Part shown: positions 1 to 9,527 of the stretch, in pieces
Position numbering within the stretch: position 1 is the stretch's first letter
How the letters are laid out: each line of letters begins with the position of its first letter
NCBI RefSeq assembly: GCF_900167475.1
Contig: NZ_LT796768.1
Coordinates: 1,550,001 to 1,614,000, forward strand
Length of the DNA stretch: 64,000 nt
DNA from: Aeromicrobium choanae
GTDB taxonomy: Bacteria; Actinomycetota; Actinomycetes; Propionibacteriales; Nocardioidaceae
Reading direction: 5' to 3'
The notes under the pieces: model-generated
Database searches by the model: none
Seen by the model: the letters and a program-made list of their open reading frames with translations, nothing else
Told to the model about the DNA's origin: nothing
Program-made: the position numbers and the translations under genes

Positions 1-2
1 AC

Positions 3-452
3 GCCATCTTGTGGGGCGAGCCCGAGTACATCTGGGACGTCCTGCAGCACGCCGTCCTGCCGGCCATCGCCCTCGGCATGCTGACGGGCGGCATCTTCCT
101 GCGCCTCGTGCGCGTCAACCTGCTGCAGACGATGCGCGCCGACTACGTGACCGCGGCGCGCGCCCGCGGCGTCTCGGAGCGCCAGGTCGAGCGCAAGCAC
201 GCCTTCCGCAACGCCCTCGTCCCCGTGGTCACGGTCATGGGCATGCAGATCGCCATCCTGCTCGGCGGCGCCGTGCTGACCGAGACCACGTTCGAGTGGA
301 AGGGCATCGGCTACGAGCTGGCCCAGTACCTGATCCGTCGCGACTTCCTCGCCGTGCAGGGCATCGTCACCGCCATCGCGTTCATCGTGTGCATCGCGAG
401 CTTCCTGATCGACGCCATCGTGGCGCTCGTCGACCCCCGAGTGAGGTTCTGA
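3..452 (+). CDS. Peptide/nickel-type ABC transporter permease (DppB-like), 5' truncated
   Basis: This is the C-terminal half of an inner-membrane permease of the dipeptide/oligopeptide/nickel importer family. The start lies left of the window; the frame is open from base 3. The visible 149 residues hold three to four hydrophobic segments and the cytoplasmic EAA loop (AARARGVSERQ followed by RNALVP), which docks onto the ATPase subunit. The stop codon TGA shares its last base with the ATG of the next gene (TGATG), so the two are translationally coupled. The partner gene carries the second permease and both ATPases, which supports a DppB role. The transported substrate cannot be read from this part, and the binding-protein gene is outside the window. 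Confidence 0.9.
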   Translation, partial: AILWGEPEYIWDVLQHAVLPAIALGMLTGGIFLRLVRVNLLQTMRADYVTAARARGVSERQVERKHAFRNALVPVVTVMGMQIAILLGGAVLTETTFEWKGIGYELAQYLIRRDFLAVQGIVTAIAFIVCIASFLIDAIVALVDPRVRF

Positions 453-3142
453 TGCGCTACCCCGGCCGCACCGTCATCCAGCAGTCCCACGGCCTGCAGC
501 GCTTCATGCTGCTGCTGGGCTTCGGGCTGATCGTGCTCTTCCTCGTCCTGGCGATCTTCGCGCCGTGGATCGCGCCGTACGACTTCAATCAGGTGCGCGG
601 TGAAGACGGCGTCCTGTTCGGCACGCAGCAGCCGCCGAGTGCCGACCACCTGTTCGGCACCACCGTCGGCGGGGCCGACGTGCTGTCGCGGGTGGTCTAC
701 GGAGCGCGCACGGCCGTCGAGGTCATCGTCCTGGCCGTGCTCGTCTCGAGCCTGATCGGCGTGCCGCTGGGACTCGTCTCGGGCTACCTCGGCGGCGCGC
801 TCGACAAGACGCTCCTGCTCGTGATGGACGCGCTCTACTCGTTCCCGTCGCTGCTGCTGGCGATCGTGGTGTCCATCGTCGTCTCGGGCGGATCGAGCGG
901 CGCGCTGGGTGGCATCGCCTCGGCGGCGATCTCGATCACCGTCATCTTCATCCCGCAGTACTACCGCGTGATCCGCAACGCCACCGTCTCGGTCAAGACC
1001 GAGCCGTACGTGGATGCGGCGAAGGTCGTGGGCGTGCGCACACCACGGATCCTGTTCCGGCACATCCTGTCGAACGTGGCGCAGACCCTGCCGGTCATCG
1101 CCACGCTGAACGCCTCCGAGGCCATCCTGACCCTGGCCGCGCTCGGCTTCCTGGGCTTCGGCATCGAGCCGTCGGCCGCGGCCGAGTGGGGCTACGACCT
1201 CAACAAGGCGATGCCCGACGCGACGAACGACATCTGGTGGACGGGGCTCTACCCGGGCTTGGCGATCGTGCTGGTCGTGCTGGGCGTGACCCTGATGGGC
1301 GAGAGCCTCAACGACATCACCAACCCGCTGCTGCGCACGCGCGCGGCCGACAAGGGCGAGGGCGAGCTGGAGATCGAGCTGGCCGAGGACCTCAGCGCCG
1401 CTCCGGAGATCATCGATTCCACCGAGACCGCGCCGATCAGCGCACCCGGGTCGATCGAGACCCGGCGAACAGCCGTGCTGTCCCTGTCCGACCTCCGGGT
1501 GAGCTTCGGCACCGACGCCGGCCGCGTGGTGGCGGTCGACGGCGTGGGCTTCGACGTCGCCCCCGGCGAGGTCGTCGCGGTCGTCGGCGAGTCCGGCTCG
1601 GGCAAGTCGGTCACGTCACGGGCCGTCATGGGTCTGCTTCCGAGCACGGCGAGCGTCGACGGATCGGCGGTGCTCCACACCAGCGGAGACGCCCGTCGCG
1701 AGCTGATCGGGATGACGCCGCAGGAGCTGCGCCCGATCCGTGGCGACGAGATCTCGATGGTCTTCCAGGAGCCCGGGACCGCGCTCGACCCGGTCCGGAC
1801 CGTCGGCTGGCAGGTCGTCGAGGCGATCCGCGCGCACCGCCAGACCAGCAAGGCCGAGGCGCGCAGCCGAGCGATCGAGCTGCTCGAGCTGGTGGGCCTG
1901 CCCGATCCGCAGAAGCGCGTCGACTACTACCCGCACCAGCTCTCGGGCGGCCAGAAGCAGCGCGTGGTGATCGCGATCGCCATCGCGTGCGAGCCCGACG
2001 TGATCGTGGCGGACGAGCCGACCACCGCGCTCGACGTGACGGTCCAGGCGGCGATCCTCGAGCTGCTGCTCGACCTGCGCTCGCGCCTCGGCACGGCCAT
2101 CGTGCTGATCACCCACAACATGGGCGTCGTCGCCGACATCGCCGACCGCGTGGTCGTGATGTACCGCGGCCGGATCGTGGAGCAGGCGCCCGTCGACCAG
2201 CTGTTCGCCCACCCGGCGCACCCGTACACGCAGGCACTGCTGGAGTCGGTGCCCCACCTCGGCCGCACGCACGTGAGCGAGGACGACCCGACCGGGCCGG
2301 CGCCGCTCGAGGGCGCGGCCGTGGTGCTCGACCTCGAGGACATCGTGGTGGAGTTCCCGGGCGGATGGGGCGAGACGGCCTTCCGCGCCGTCGACCACGT
2401 CAGCCTGCAGGTGCACCGCGGTGAGGTGCTGGGCCTGGTGGGCGAGTCCGGCTCGGGCAAGTCCACGCTGGGTCGCGTCGCCGTGGGGCTGCAGCAGCCG
2501 ACCTCCGGCATCGTCCGGGTGGGTGGCGAGACCATCTCCGGCCTCAGCGACAAGGACCTGCGTCCGTACCGGAGCCGCTTCGGCTTCGTGTTCCAGGACC
2601 CGGCGTCCTCCCTCAACCCACGGATGTCGATCCTCGACTGCATCGCGGAGCCGCTGCGGGTGCACACCGATCTCAGCGACGCGCAGGTCACCGAGAAGGT
2701 GCAGAGCCTGCTGGACTCCGTGGAGCTGCCGAGCGACTTCGCCGAGCGGTTCCCGCACGAGCTCTCCGGTGGCCAGCGCCAGCGGATCAGCCTCGCGCGG
2801 GCGCTGGCACTCGACCCCGACCTGCTCATCGCGGACGAGCCCACCTCGGCGCTCGACGTGTCGGTGCAGTCGCGGGTCCTGGAGCTCTTCCTGGAGCTGC
2901 AGCAGCGCCTGCAGTTCGCGTGCCTGTTCATCACGCACGACCTCGCCGTGGTCGACACGCTCGCGAACCGGGTCGCGGTGATGCAGCGCGGGCGGCTGGT
3001 CGAGCTCGGCCCGCGCGACCAGGTGCTGCGGCAGCCCGCCGAGGACTACACGCGCAGCCTCATCGCGGCCGTGCCCGTGCCCGATCCGGTCGAGCAGCGA
3101 CGCCGTCGCGCCGAGCGGGGCGACCTGCTCACGGGCGCCTAG
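452..3142 (+). CDS. Fused peptide ABC transporter: DppC-type permease + DppD-type + DppF-type ATPases
   Basis: One 896-residue frame carries what are usually three proteins. Residues 1 to about 300 are a permease: a membrane segment near 20-38, further hydrophobic segments, and an EAA loop near 188-213 (DAAKVVGVRTPRILFRHIL). After an acidic linker (about 300-345) come two complete ABC ATPase domains. The first has Walker A GESGSGKS at about 379 and signature LSGGQKQR at about 497; the second has GESGSGKS at about 664 and LSGGQRQR at about 771. Both end in the extra C-terminal region typical of oligopeptide ATPases. With the upstream permease this gives a whole import channel and motor from two coupled genes. 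Permease-ATPase fusions of this family are known in actinobacteria, but a permease followed by both ATPases is uncommon. No frameshift is visible across either junction. Confidence 0.9.
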   Translation: MRYPGRTVIQQSHGLQRFMLLLGFGLIVLFLVLAIFAPWIAPYDFNQVRGEDGVLFGTQQPPSADHLFGTTVGGADVLSRVVYGARTAVEVIVLAVLVSSLIGVPLGLVSGYLGGALDKTLLLVMDALYSFPSLLLAIVVSIVVSGGSSGALGGIASAAISITVIFIPQYYRVIRNATVSVKTEPYVDAAKVVGVRTPRILFRHILSNVAQTLPVIATLNASEAILTLAALGFLGFGIEPSAAAEWGYDLNKAMPDATNDIWWTGLYPGLAIVLVVLGVTLMGESLNDITNPLLRTRAADKGEGELEIELAEDLSAAPEIIDSTETAPISAPGSIETRRTAVLSLSDLRVSFGTDAGRVVAVDGVGFDVAPGEVVAVVGESGSGKSVTSRAVMGLLPSTASVDGSAVLHTSGDARRELIGMTPQELRPIRGDEISMVFQEPGTALDPVRTVGWQVVEAIRAHRQTSKAEARSRAIELLELVGLPDPQKRVDYYPHQLSGGQKQRVVIAIAIACEPDVIVADEPTTALDVTVQAAILELLLDLRSRLGTAIVLITHNMGVVADIADRVVVMYRGRIVEQAPVDQLFAHPAHPYTQALLESVPHLGRTHVSEDDPTGPAPLEGAAVVLDLEDIVVEFPGGWGETAFRAVDHVSLQVHRGEVLGLVGESGSGKSTLGRVAVGLQQPTSGIVRVGGETISGLSDKDLRPYRSRFGFVFQDPASSLNPRMSILDCIAEPLRVHTDLSDAQVTEKVQSLLDSVELPSDFAERFPHELSGGQRQRISLARALALDPDLLIADEPTSALDVSVQSRVLELFLELQQRLQFACLFITHDLAVVDTLANRVAVMQRGRLVELGPRDQVLRQPAEDYTRSLIAAVPVPDPVEQRRRRAERGDLLTGA

Positions 3143-3165
3143 CGCGGCTCGGTACCTCGACCGTG

Positions 3166-3240
3166 CGGGGTTTCCCGTCGCTATGCGGGGGAAGTTTCCC
3201 CCGCATAGCGGTGGTTTCCCCTGTTAACAGGGGAAACTTC
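3166..3240. repeat. Palindromic intergenic element, copy 1 (two hairpins, GTTAAC core)
   Basis: Between two convergent genes lie two adjacent perfect hairpins. The first has 15-bp arms at 3179-3193 and 3196-3210 with a GT loop. The second is a 24-bp perfect palindrome at 3214-3237 made of GTTTCCCCTGTT and its reverse complement, centred on GTTAAC. The central 20-mer GCGGGGGAAGTTTCCCCCGC (3185-3204) and the end GGGGAAACTTC recur in the element at 46051-46142. It may act as a bidirectional terminator, but the sequence shared between distant copies suggests a repeat family. Confidence 0.75.
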
Positions 3241-3245
3241 GGGTG

Positions 3246-3869
3246 TCAGCGGTCCCAGGCGGCGACCTGGGCGCGGCGCTCGAGGCCGAGCTTCGCCAGG
3301 ACCGTGGAGACGTAGTTCTTGACGGTCTTCTCCGACAGGAAGAGCGTGGTGGCGATCTCGCGGTTGGAGCGCCCGAGCCGCAGCTCGTCGAAGACCTTGC
3401 GCTCCTGCGCGGTCAGCTCGTCGAGGGGGTCGGGCTCGGCCTGGCGGCGCAGGCGCTCGAGCACCGAGCGGGTGACGGCGGGGTCGAGCAGCGACTGGCC
3501 CGCGGCGACCCGCTGGACGGCGTCGACGAGGTCGTTGCCGCGCACCTGCTTGAGCAGGAAGCCGGAGGCGCCGGACATGATCGCCTCGAAGAGCGCCTCG
3601 TCGTCCTCGTAGGAGGTCAGGATGAGGACCGCCGTGCGCTCGGACGAGAGCCGGACCCGCCGGCACAGCTCGATGCCCGAGCCGTCCGGCAGCCGCGCGT
3701 CGAGGACCGCGACGTCGGGCTGGAGCCGCTCGATCGCGGTGGCGGCCTCGGCGACCGTGCCGGCCTGGCCGACCACCGTGATGCCGCCCGAGTCCTCGAG
3801 GAGGTCGCCGACGCCGCGCCGCACGACCTCGTGGTCGTCGAGCAGGAAGACGCGGATGGGTTCGCTCAC
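3246..3869 (-). CDS. NarL/LuxR-family response regulator (DevR/DosR-like)
   Basis: This 207-residue DNA-binding response regulator pairs with the histidine kinase encoded just upstream. The receiver domain (1 to about 120) has the acidic pair DDH at 11-13, the phospho-acceptor Asp at about 57 (VLDARLPDGSG) and the conserved Lys in FLLKQVRG. A LuxR-type helix-turn-helix follows at about 148-200 (NREIATTLFLSEKTVKNYVS). Size and layout match DevR/DosR, the hypoxia and dormancy regulators of actinobacteria. The GTG start is six bases downstream of a -10 hexamer TAGGCT (3876-3881), so the gene can be transcribed as a leaderless message separately from the kinase gene. A candidate binding box lies at 5073-5091. 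The actual stimulus is unknown. Confidence 0.88.
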   Translation of the reverse strand: MSEPIRVFLLDDHEVVRRGVGDLLEDSGGITVVGQAGTVAEAATAIERLQPDVAVLDARLPDGSGIELCRRVRLSSERTAVLILTSYEDDEALFEAIMSGASGFLLKQVRGNDLVDAVQRVAAGQSLLDPAVTRSVLERLRRQAEPDPLDELTAQERKVFDELRLGRSNREIATTLFLSEKTVKNYVSTVLAKLGLERRAQVAAWDR

Positions 3870-3878
3870 GGGGCCAGC

Positions 3879-5626
<1,748 letters not shown>

Positions 5627-5732
5627 GGCGCGCCGGGACTTCCCCTCCCGGCCGCCCTTCCCGAGCCCGCGCCCTCCCCGCGCGCCGGCCCGCTGCCCGG
5701 CCTCACCCCCGGAGGCCCTCGGCAGCCCGCGT

Positions 5733-5760
5733 CCCCGGCGGCGATCCCACGCCGCCGGGG
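5733..5760 (+). terminator. Hairpin after the universal stress protein gene
   Basis: An 11-bp perfect stem (CCCCGGCGGCG at 5733-5743 and its complement at 5750-5760) with a six-base loop. No T-run follows, as is common in GC-rich actinobacteria. It immediately precedes the next gene's -10 hexamer. Confidence 0.55.
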
Positions 5761-5761
5761 C

Positions 5762-5767
5762 TACGTT
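5762..5767 (+). promoter_or_regulatory. -10 hexamer TACGTT for the DUF2236 gene (leaderless)
   Basis: TACGTT, then six bases, then the ATG at 5774, so the message is predicted to start at the start codon. Confidence 0.5.
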
Positions 5768-5773
5768 GGCGCC

Positions 5774-6631
5774 ATGATCGAACGCGTGCGTGGCCAGGCC
5801 GCCTCCGCGATCTTCGCGCGCGTGGCCGGTCCCGAGGGCGAGGGTCGCCGCGCGCGCATCCACGGCACGCAGGGCGAGCGACGGTTCACCCCCGACGACC
5901 CCGTCTGGCGCGTCCACGGGGACGCCTCCATGTTCGTCGGCGGCATCCGCGCCCTCCTGCTGCAGTCGCTGCACCCCCTGGCGATGGCCGGGGTCGACCA
6001 GCACTCGGGCTTCCGTGGTGATCCCTGGGGGCGGCTGCAGCGCACCAGCGGGTTCATCGCGGAGACGACGTTCGGCACCGTCGAGCACGCCGACCGCGCG
6101 ATCGGTGCCGTGCGCCGAATCCACGAGCGCGTCCGGGGCACCGCCGATGACGGGGGCGAGTACGCGGCCTCCGACCCGCACCTGCTGCGGTGGGTGCACC
6201 TCGCGGAGATCGACTCCTTCCTGCGGGCGCACGATCGCTACGGCGCCCGCCCCCTCGACCCCGAGGAGCGCGACGTCTACGTCGCCCAGGCCGGGATCAC
6301 CGCTCGGCTGCTCGGCGCGGACGACGTCCCGCACGACACGGCGGAGCTGGCGGCGGCGCTGGCGTCCTACCGCTCCGACCTCCGGAGCACGCCCGCCGCC
6401 CGTGCGGCCGCCCGCTTCATGCTGCTGAGCCCGCCGGTGCCGTGGACGGTGCGAGCCCCCTACGGGTTGCTCGCCGCCGCGGCGGTGGGCCTGCTCCCGC
6501 GCTGGGCCCGCCGGCCGCTGCGCCTGCCGTGGCTCCCGGTCACCGAGGCGACCGCCGTGCGCGCCGGCGGCGTGGCCGTCACGCGGGCGATCGGATGGGC
6601 CATGGCCCCGGCGCCTCGCTCCACGACATGA
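5774..6631 (+). CDS. DUF2236 family protein (MpaB/Lcp-like putative oxygenase)
   Basis: A 285-residue protein of the DUF2236 family, related to the haem-binding fold of latex-clearing protein Lcp and of MpaB. Family-typical features are DPVWRVHGDASMFVGGIRALLLQSLHPLAMAGV near 40-80, the segment RTSGFIAETTFG with a following HADRAI helix, and LRWVHLAEIDSFLRA. The conserved histidines in these segments are the ligand positions suggested for the family. Its substrate is not known. It has its own leaderless start, and its neighbours are unrelated stress or hypothetical genes. The C-terminus is a hydrophobic, basic helical stretch. Confidence 0.8.
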   Translation: MIERVRGQAASAIFARVAGPEGEGRRARIHGTQGERRFTPDDPVWRVHGDASMFVGGIRALLLQSLHPLAMAGVDQHSGFRGDPWGRLQRTSGFIAETTFGTVEHADRAIGAVRRIHERVRGTADDGGEYAASDPHLLRWVHLAEIDSFLRAHDRYGARPLDPEERDVYVAQAGITARLLGADDVPHDTAELAAALASYRSDLRSTPAARAAARFMLLSPPVPWTVRAPYGLLAAAAVGLLPRWARRPLRLPWLPVTEATAVRAGGVAVTRAIGWAMAPAPRSTT

Positions 6632-6691
6632 GGATGTCGGCGAACCGCGACACAATGGACGAGTCCCCACCCAACCAAGGAGTGATCGCTC

Positions 6692-7204
6692 GTGAAGAAG
6701 CTCGCGCTGCTGACGGCCGCCGCCGTCGGATACGTTCTCGGAACCCGTGCCGGCCGCGGCCGCTATGAGCAGATCAAGCAGCAGGCCGAGAGGGTGTGGC
6801 ACACCGATCCGGTCCAGTCCACGGCCCACAAGGCGCAGGACACCGCGAAGCAGGCGGCGTCCGACGTGGGCCACCGCGTCGCCGAGACGGCGAAGGACGT
6901 CTCCGGCGTCGTCAGCGAGAAGGCCAAGGACGTCTCCGGCACGGTCAGCGACAAGGTGAAGACCGCCGCCGACTTCTCCAACGACGACGCGAATGACTCG
7001 GGCACCGCCACGGGCGCGGGTGCTGGCACCGGCACGGACGCCGACGCGTCCGCTCCCGCGTACAGCACCAGCTCGGAGGGGCTGCGCGCCGACGCCGCCG
7101 CTGCTGACGCCCGGGCTCCGTTCGACATCGACGAGGCCGGCTCGGACGACCTCTCCTCCCAGCCGAACCCGCTGGGCACCGACGACCCCGACGCCCGCGC
7201 CTGA
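6692..7204 (+). CDS. YtxH-like small membrane-anchored protein
   Basis: A 170-residue protein starting at GTG after AAGGAG. The N-terminus (KKLALLTAAAVGYVLGTRAGRGRY) is the hydrophobic anchor with the GxxxGtRaGRxRYE signature of the YtxH/DUF3618-like actinobacterial group. Residues about 40-100 are amphipathic helical repeats containing KDVSG...SEKAKDVSG, resembling LEA-like stress proteins. The C-terminal half is an Ala/Gly/Thr/Asp-rich, probably disordered acidic tail. The stop codon overlaps the start of the next gene (TGATG), giving coupling with the oxidoreductase. Function unknown. Confidence 0.75.
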   Translation: MKKLALLTAAAVGYVLGTRAGRGRYEQIKQQAERVWHTDPVQSTAHKAQDTAKQAASDVGHRVAETAKDVSGVVSEKAKDVSGTVSDKVKTAADFSNDDANDSGTATGAGAGTGTDADASAPAYSTSSEGLRADAAAADARAPFDIDEAGSDDLSSQPNPLGTDDPDARA

Positions 7205-8124
7205 TGCGGCTGCGGATCTTCACCGAACCGCAGCAGGGCGCCTCGTACGACGACCTCCTCGCCGTCGCGCAGGAGTCCGAGCGGCTGGGCTTCGACGCGT
7301 TCTTCCGCTCCGACCACTACCTGGCGATGGGCGGGGAGGGCCTGCCCGGCCCGAGCGACGCCTGGATCACGCTGGCCGGTCTGGCCCGCGAGACCTCCAC
7401 CATCCGCCTCGGCACGCTCGTCACGAGTGCCACCTTCCGGTTGCCCGGACCGCTGGCGATCAGCGTGGCCGGGGTCGACCAGATGAGCGGTGGACGCGTG
7501 GAGTTCGGGCTCGGCGCGGGCTGGTTCGACTCCGAGCACCGCGCGTACGGGATCGGCTTCCCCGACACCCCCGAGCGCTTCGACCGGCTCGAGGAGCAGC
7601 TGGAGATCATCACCGGCCTCTGGGCCGACACGTCGGGTGCCTACTCGTTCGAGGGCCAGCACTACGCGGTGACCGAGTCGCCTGCGCTGCCCAAGCCGGC
7701 GCAGGACCGGATCCCGGTGATCGTGGGCGGCAAGGGCAAGCGCCGGACCCCGGCACTGGCGGCGCGGTTCGCCGACGAGTTCAACGTCCCGTTCGAGTCG
7801 GCCGACTTCACCCGCACGCAGTTCGGGCGGGTGCGTGAGGCGTGCGAGAAGGCCGAGCGCGATCCGTCGTCGCTCGCGTGGTCGAACGCGCTCGTGCTGT
7901 GCGCTGGTTCGGACGAGGCCGAGATCGCCCGGCGCGCCTCGGCGATCGGCCGCGAGGTCGACGAGCTGCGCACCAACGGTCTCGCCGGCACCCCGGCCGA
8001 GATCCTCGACCGGATCGGCGAGTTCGCCGACGCCGGGTCGGAGCGGCTCTACCTGCAGGTGCTCGACCTGGGCGACCTGGACCACCTGCGACTCGTGGCC
8101 GAGGAGATCCTGCCGCACGTCTGA
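7204..8124 (+). CDS. LLM-class (luciferase-like) F420-dependent-type oxidoreductase
   Basis: A 306-residue TIM-barrel flavin/F420 oxidoreductase of the bacterial-luciferase superfamily. Visible landmarks are the N-terminal strand with FDAFFRSDHYL, RLGTLVTSATFR, SGGRVEFGLGAGWFDSEHRAYG (the coenzyme phosphate-binding region) and IPVIVGGKGKRRTPALAARFADEFN. These fit the F420-associated subfamily of actinobacteria rather than FMN luciferases, but the cofactor cannot be settled by sequence alone. The start codon overlaps the preceding stop codon. Substrate unknown. Confidence 0.85.
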   Translation: MRLRIFTEPQQGASYDDLLAVAQESERLGFDAFFRSDHYLAMGGEGLPGPSDAWITLAGLARETSTIRLGTLVTSATFRLPGPLAISVAGVDQMSGGRVEFGLGAGWFDSEHRAYGIGFPDTPERFDRLEEQLEIITGLWADTSGAYSFEGQHYAVTESPALPKPAQDRIPVIVGGKGKRRTPALAARFADEFNVPFESADFTRTQFGRVREACEKAERDPSSLAWSNALVLCAGSDEAEIARRASAIGREVDELRTNGLAGTPAEILDRIGEFADAGSERLYLQVLDLGDLDHLRLVAEEILPHV

Positions 8125-8140
8125 GGACCGACGAACGATG

Positions 8141-8173
8141 AGGCATCCGACCCCGATCCGGGCTCGGATGCCT
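8141..8173 (+). terminator. Rho-independent-type terminator after the LLM oxidoreductase gene
   Basis: A 10-bp perfect stem, AGGCATCCGA (8141-8150) and TCGGATGCCT (8164-8173), with a 13-base loop and a T-rich tail (TTGTCGTTT). It lies 16 bases after the stop codon. Confidence 0.7.
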
Positions 8174-8198
8174 TGTCGTTTCGGCACCGGGGCATCGA

Positions 8199-8249
8199 GA
8201 ATTACATCGGTGTGGTTTACCCACAGCGTTGTCCCCACCTGGGGACAAC
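8199..8249. repeat. 51-bp element with DnaA-box-like parts, copy A
   Basis: Begins GAATTACATCGGTGTGGTTT, continues with CCCACAG, and ends in a palindrome of 10-bp arms GTTGTCCCCA and TGGGGACAAC (8228-8249). Closely related sequences lie at 15917-15967 and 16251-16303. TTGTCCCCA differs by one base from the actinobacterial DnaA box TTGTCCACA. It sits between convergent genes. Function unknown. Confidence 0.65.
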
Positions 8250-8254
8250 CGAGC

Positions 8255-8785
8255 TCAGGAGGGGCCCACCTCGAGGCGGCCCCGCTCCATCTCCGTCGTC
8301 AGCGACTGCAGGAAGTCGATGATCGCGGGCCTGGCGTCCACCGGAACCTTGGCCGCGATGGCCTTCATCCGCTCGTGCATGTCGGCCAGGTGCTCCGACA
8401 TCTCGCGGCGGGCCTGCTCGGTGGGGACGAGGACCACCGACCGGCGGTCGGTGGGGTGCGGCACGCGCTCCAGGTGCCCCGAGGCGACCAGCCGGTCGAC
8501 GAGGGTCGTGACGGCAGCCGTGCTGATGCCCAGGTGGTCGGCGAGCCGGCGCGGGGTCACCCCGGGGACCGCGCTGCCCTGCGGATCGGACTCCGCGAGC
8601 TCGACCGTGCGGATGACGTGGCGCAGGGATCGCAGGTCGGTGGGATTGACCCGCATCGCGTCGCTGAGCCGGTTGCGCATCTCCCGGTCCGCCCGGACCA
8701 GTTCGCGGACCGCCCTCAGCAGGCCGCGCTCGTCGTCGGTGTAGTCGGGTGCCACGGGGGTACGGGGAAGGGGACGCATCGGCAC
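8255..8785 (-). CDS. MarR-family regulator, divergent from the carotenoid operon (CrtR-like)
   Basis: A 176-residue winged-helix regulator. The helix-turn-helix is at about 80-105 (TPRRLADHLGISTAAVTTLVDRLVASGHLERV) and the wing contains PHPTDRRSVVLVPT, the MarR signature. It is transcribed away from idi across an AT-rich gap, the arrangement of Corynebacterium glutamicum CrtR, a MarR repressor of carotenoid genes that responds to geranylgeranyl diphosphate. By analogy it is inferred to control the operon at 8868-14606. The GTG at 8785 lies six bases after TATGAT, so a leaderless message is likely; an ATG two codons in (8779) with AAGG upstream is the alternative start. Confidence 0.85.
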   Translation of the reverse strand: MPMRPLPRTPVAPDYTDDERGLLRAVRELVRADREMRNRLSDAMRVNPTDLRSLRHVIRTVELAESDPQGSAVPGVTPRRLADHLGISTAAVTTLVDRLVASGHLERVPHPTDRRSVVLVPTEQARREMSEHLADMHERMKAIAAKVPVDARPAIIDFLQSLTTEMERGRLEVGPS

Positions 8786-8791
8786 GCCTTC

Positions 8792-8797
8792 ATCATA
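8792..8797 (-). promoter_or_regulatory. -10 hexamer TATGAT for the MarR gene (leaderless)
   Basis: TATGAT is close to the ideal -10 sequence and is followed by six bases and the GTG at 8785. Confidence 0.55.
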
Positions 8798-8814
8798 GGC
8801 ACTATTTCTATAAG

Positions 8815-8843
8815 TTGATATCTAGATTGGTTAGCAATACCGT
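8815..8843 (+). promoter_or_regulatory. Promoter and probable operator of the carotenoid operon
   Basis: A -35 TTGATA (8815-8820), a 17-base spacer and a -10 TACCGT (8838-8843) predict a start near 8850, with GGAGGA at about 8859-8864 before the GTG of idi. The spacer contains the imperfect dyad GGTTAGCAATACC. The stretch 8795-8845 is strikingly AT-rich for this genome, which suits a MarR-type operator. The operator assignment is an inference. Confidence 0.55.
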
Positions 8844-8867
8844 TCGAGGTGTCACCAGGAGGACTCT

Positions 8868-9527
8868 GTGGAACCCGTGCTCGACCACGCCCCCGGTGCA
8901 GCGGACGCCGCTGCGCCCTCAGCCGGCGCGCGCCCGAGCCTTCCCGACCGCCTTCCGCACGGCGATCCCGACGACCTCGTCGTCCTGCTGGACGACGAGC
9001 GGCGCCCCATCGGCACGGCTCCGCGCCAGGACGTCCACGGTCACGACACGCCCCTGCACCTGGCGTTCTCCTGCTACCTGATCGACGGCCAAGGCCGTGT
9101 CCTGCTGACCCGCCGAGCGCTCGGCAAGCGGTCGTGGCCCGGCGTGTGGACCAACTCCTTCTGCGGTCACCCGCGGCCGGGAGAGGACCTCGTCGACGCG
9201 GTCAGCCGCCACGGTCGCGGTGAGCTCGGCCTCGAGCCCGCGTCCATCCGCCCGTTCCTGCCCGACTTCGCGTACCGCGCGGTCGACGCCTCCGGCGTGG
9301 TGGAGAACGAGGTGTGCCCCGTCTTCGTCGCGCGGGCGACCGACGACGCGCAGCCCCATCCCGACGAGGTCGAGGAGCTGCGCTGGGTCGACGTGTCCGA
9401 CCTGCGCGAGACGGTGCGGATCGCGCCGTGGGCGCTCAGCCCCTGGCTGGTCGAGCAGGCCGCCGCGATCGAGGCGGCCGACGCCTGGCACGTGCTGGCG
9501 CCCGACCAGACGGAGACGAGCCCATGA
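8868..9527 (+). CDS. idi: Isopentenyl-diphosphate delta-isomerase, type I
   Basis: A Nudix-fold enzyme of 219 residues that interconverts IPP and DMAPP, supplying the primer for prenyl chain growth. The catalytic Cys lies in TNSFCGHP and the catalytic/metal Glu in VVENEVCPVF. The Nudix helix is in the segment following GEDLVDAVSRHGRGELGLEP. The GTG start follows GGAGGA at the right spacing, directly after the operon promoter. As first gene of the cluster it raises the precursor pool for the downstream GGPP synthase. Its stop overlaps the next start by four bases (ATGA). Confidence 0.93.
   Translation: MEPVLDHAPGAADAAAPSAGARPSLPDRLPHGDPDDLVVLLDDERRPIGTAPRQDVHGHDTPLHLAFSCYLIDGQGRVLLTRRALGKRSWPGVWTNSFCGHPRPGEDLVDAVSRHGRGELGLEPASIRPFLPDFAYRAVDASGVVENEVCPVFVARATDDAQPHPDEVEELRWVDVSDLRETVRIAPWALSPWLVEQAAAIEAADAWHVLAPDQTETSP

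Noticed and set aside
9314-9523. Longer start for the GGPP synthase gene, open upstream to 9314
   Set aside because: The extra residues are idi read out of frame; ATG at 9524 in the ATGA overlap starts the aligned protein.
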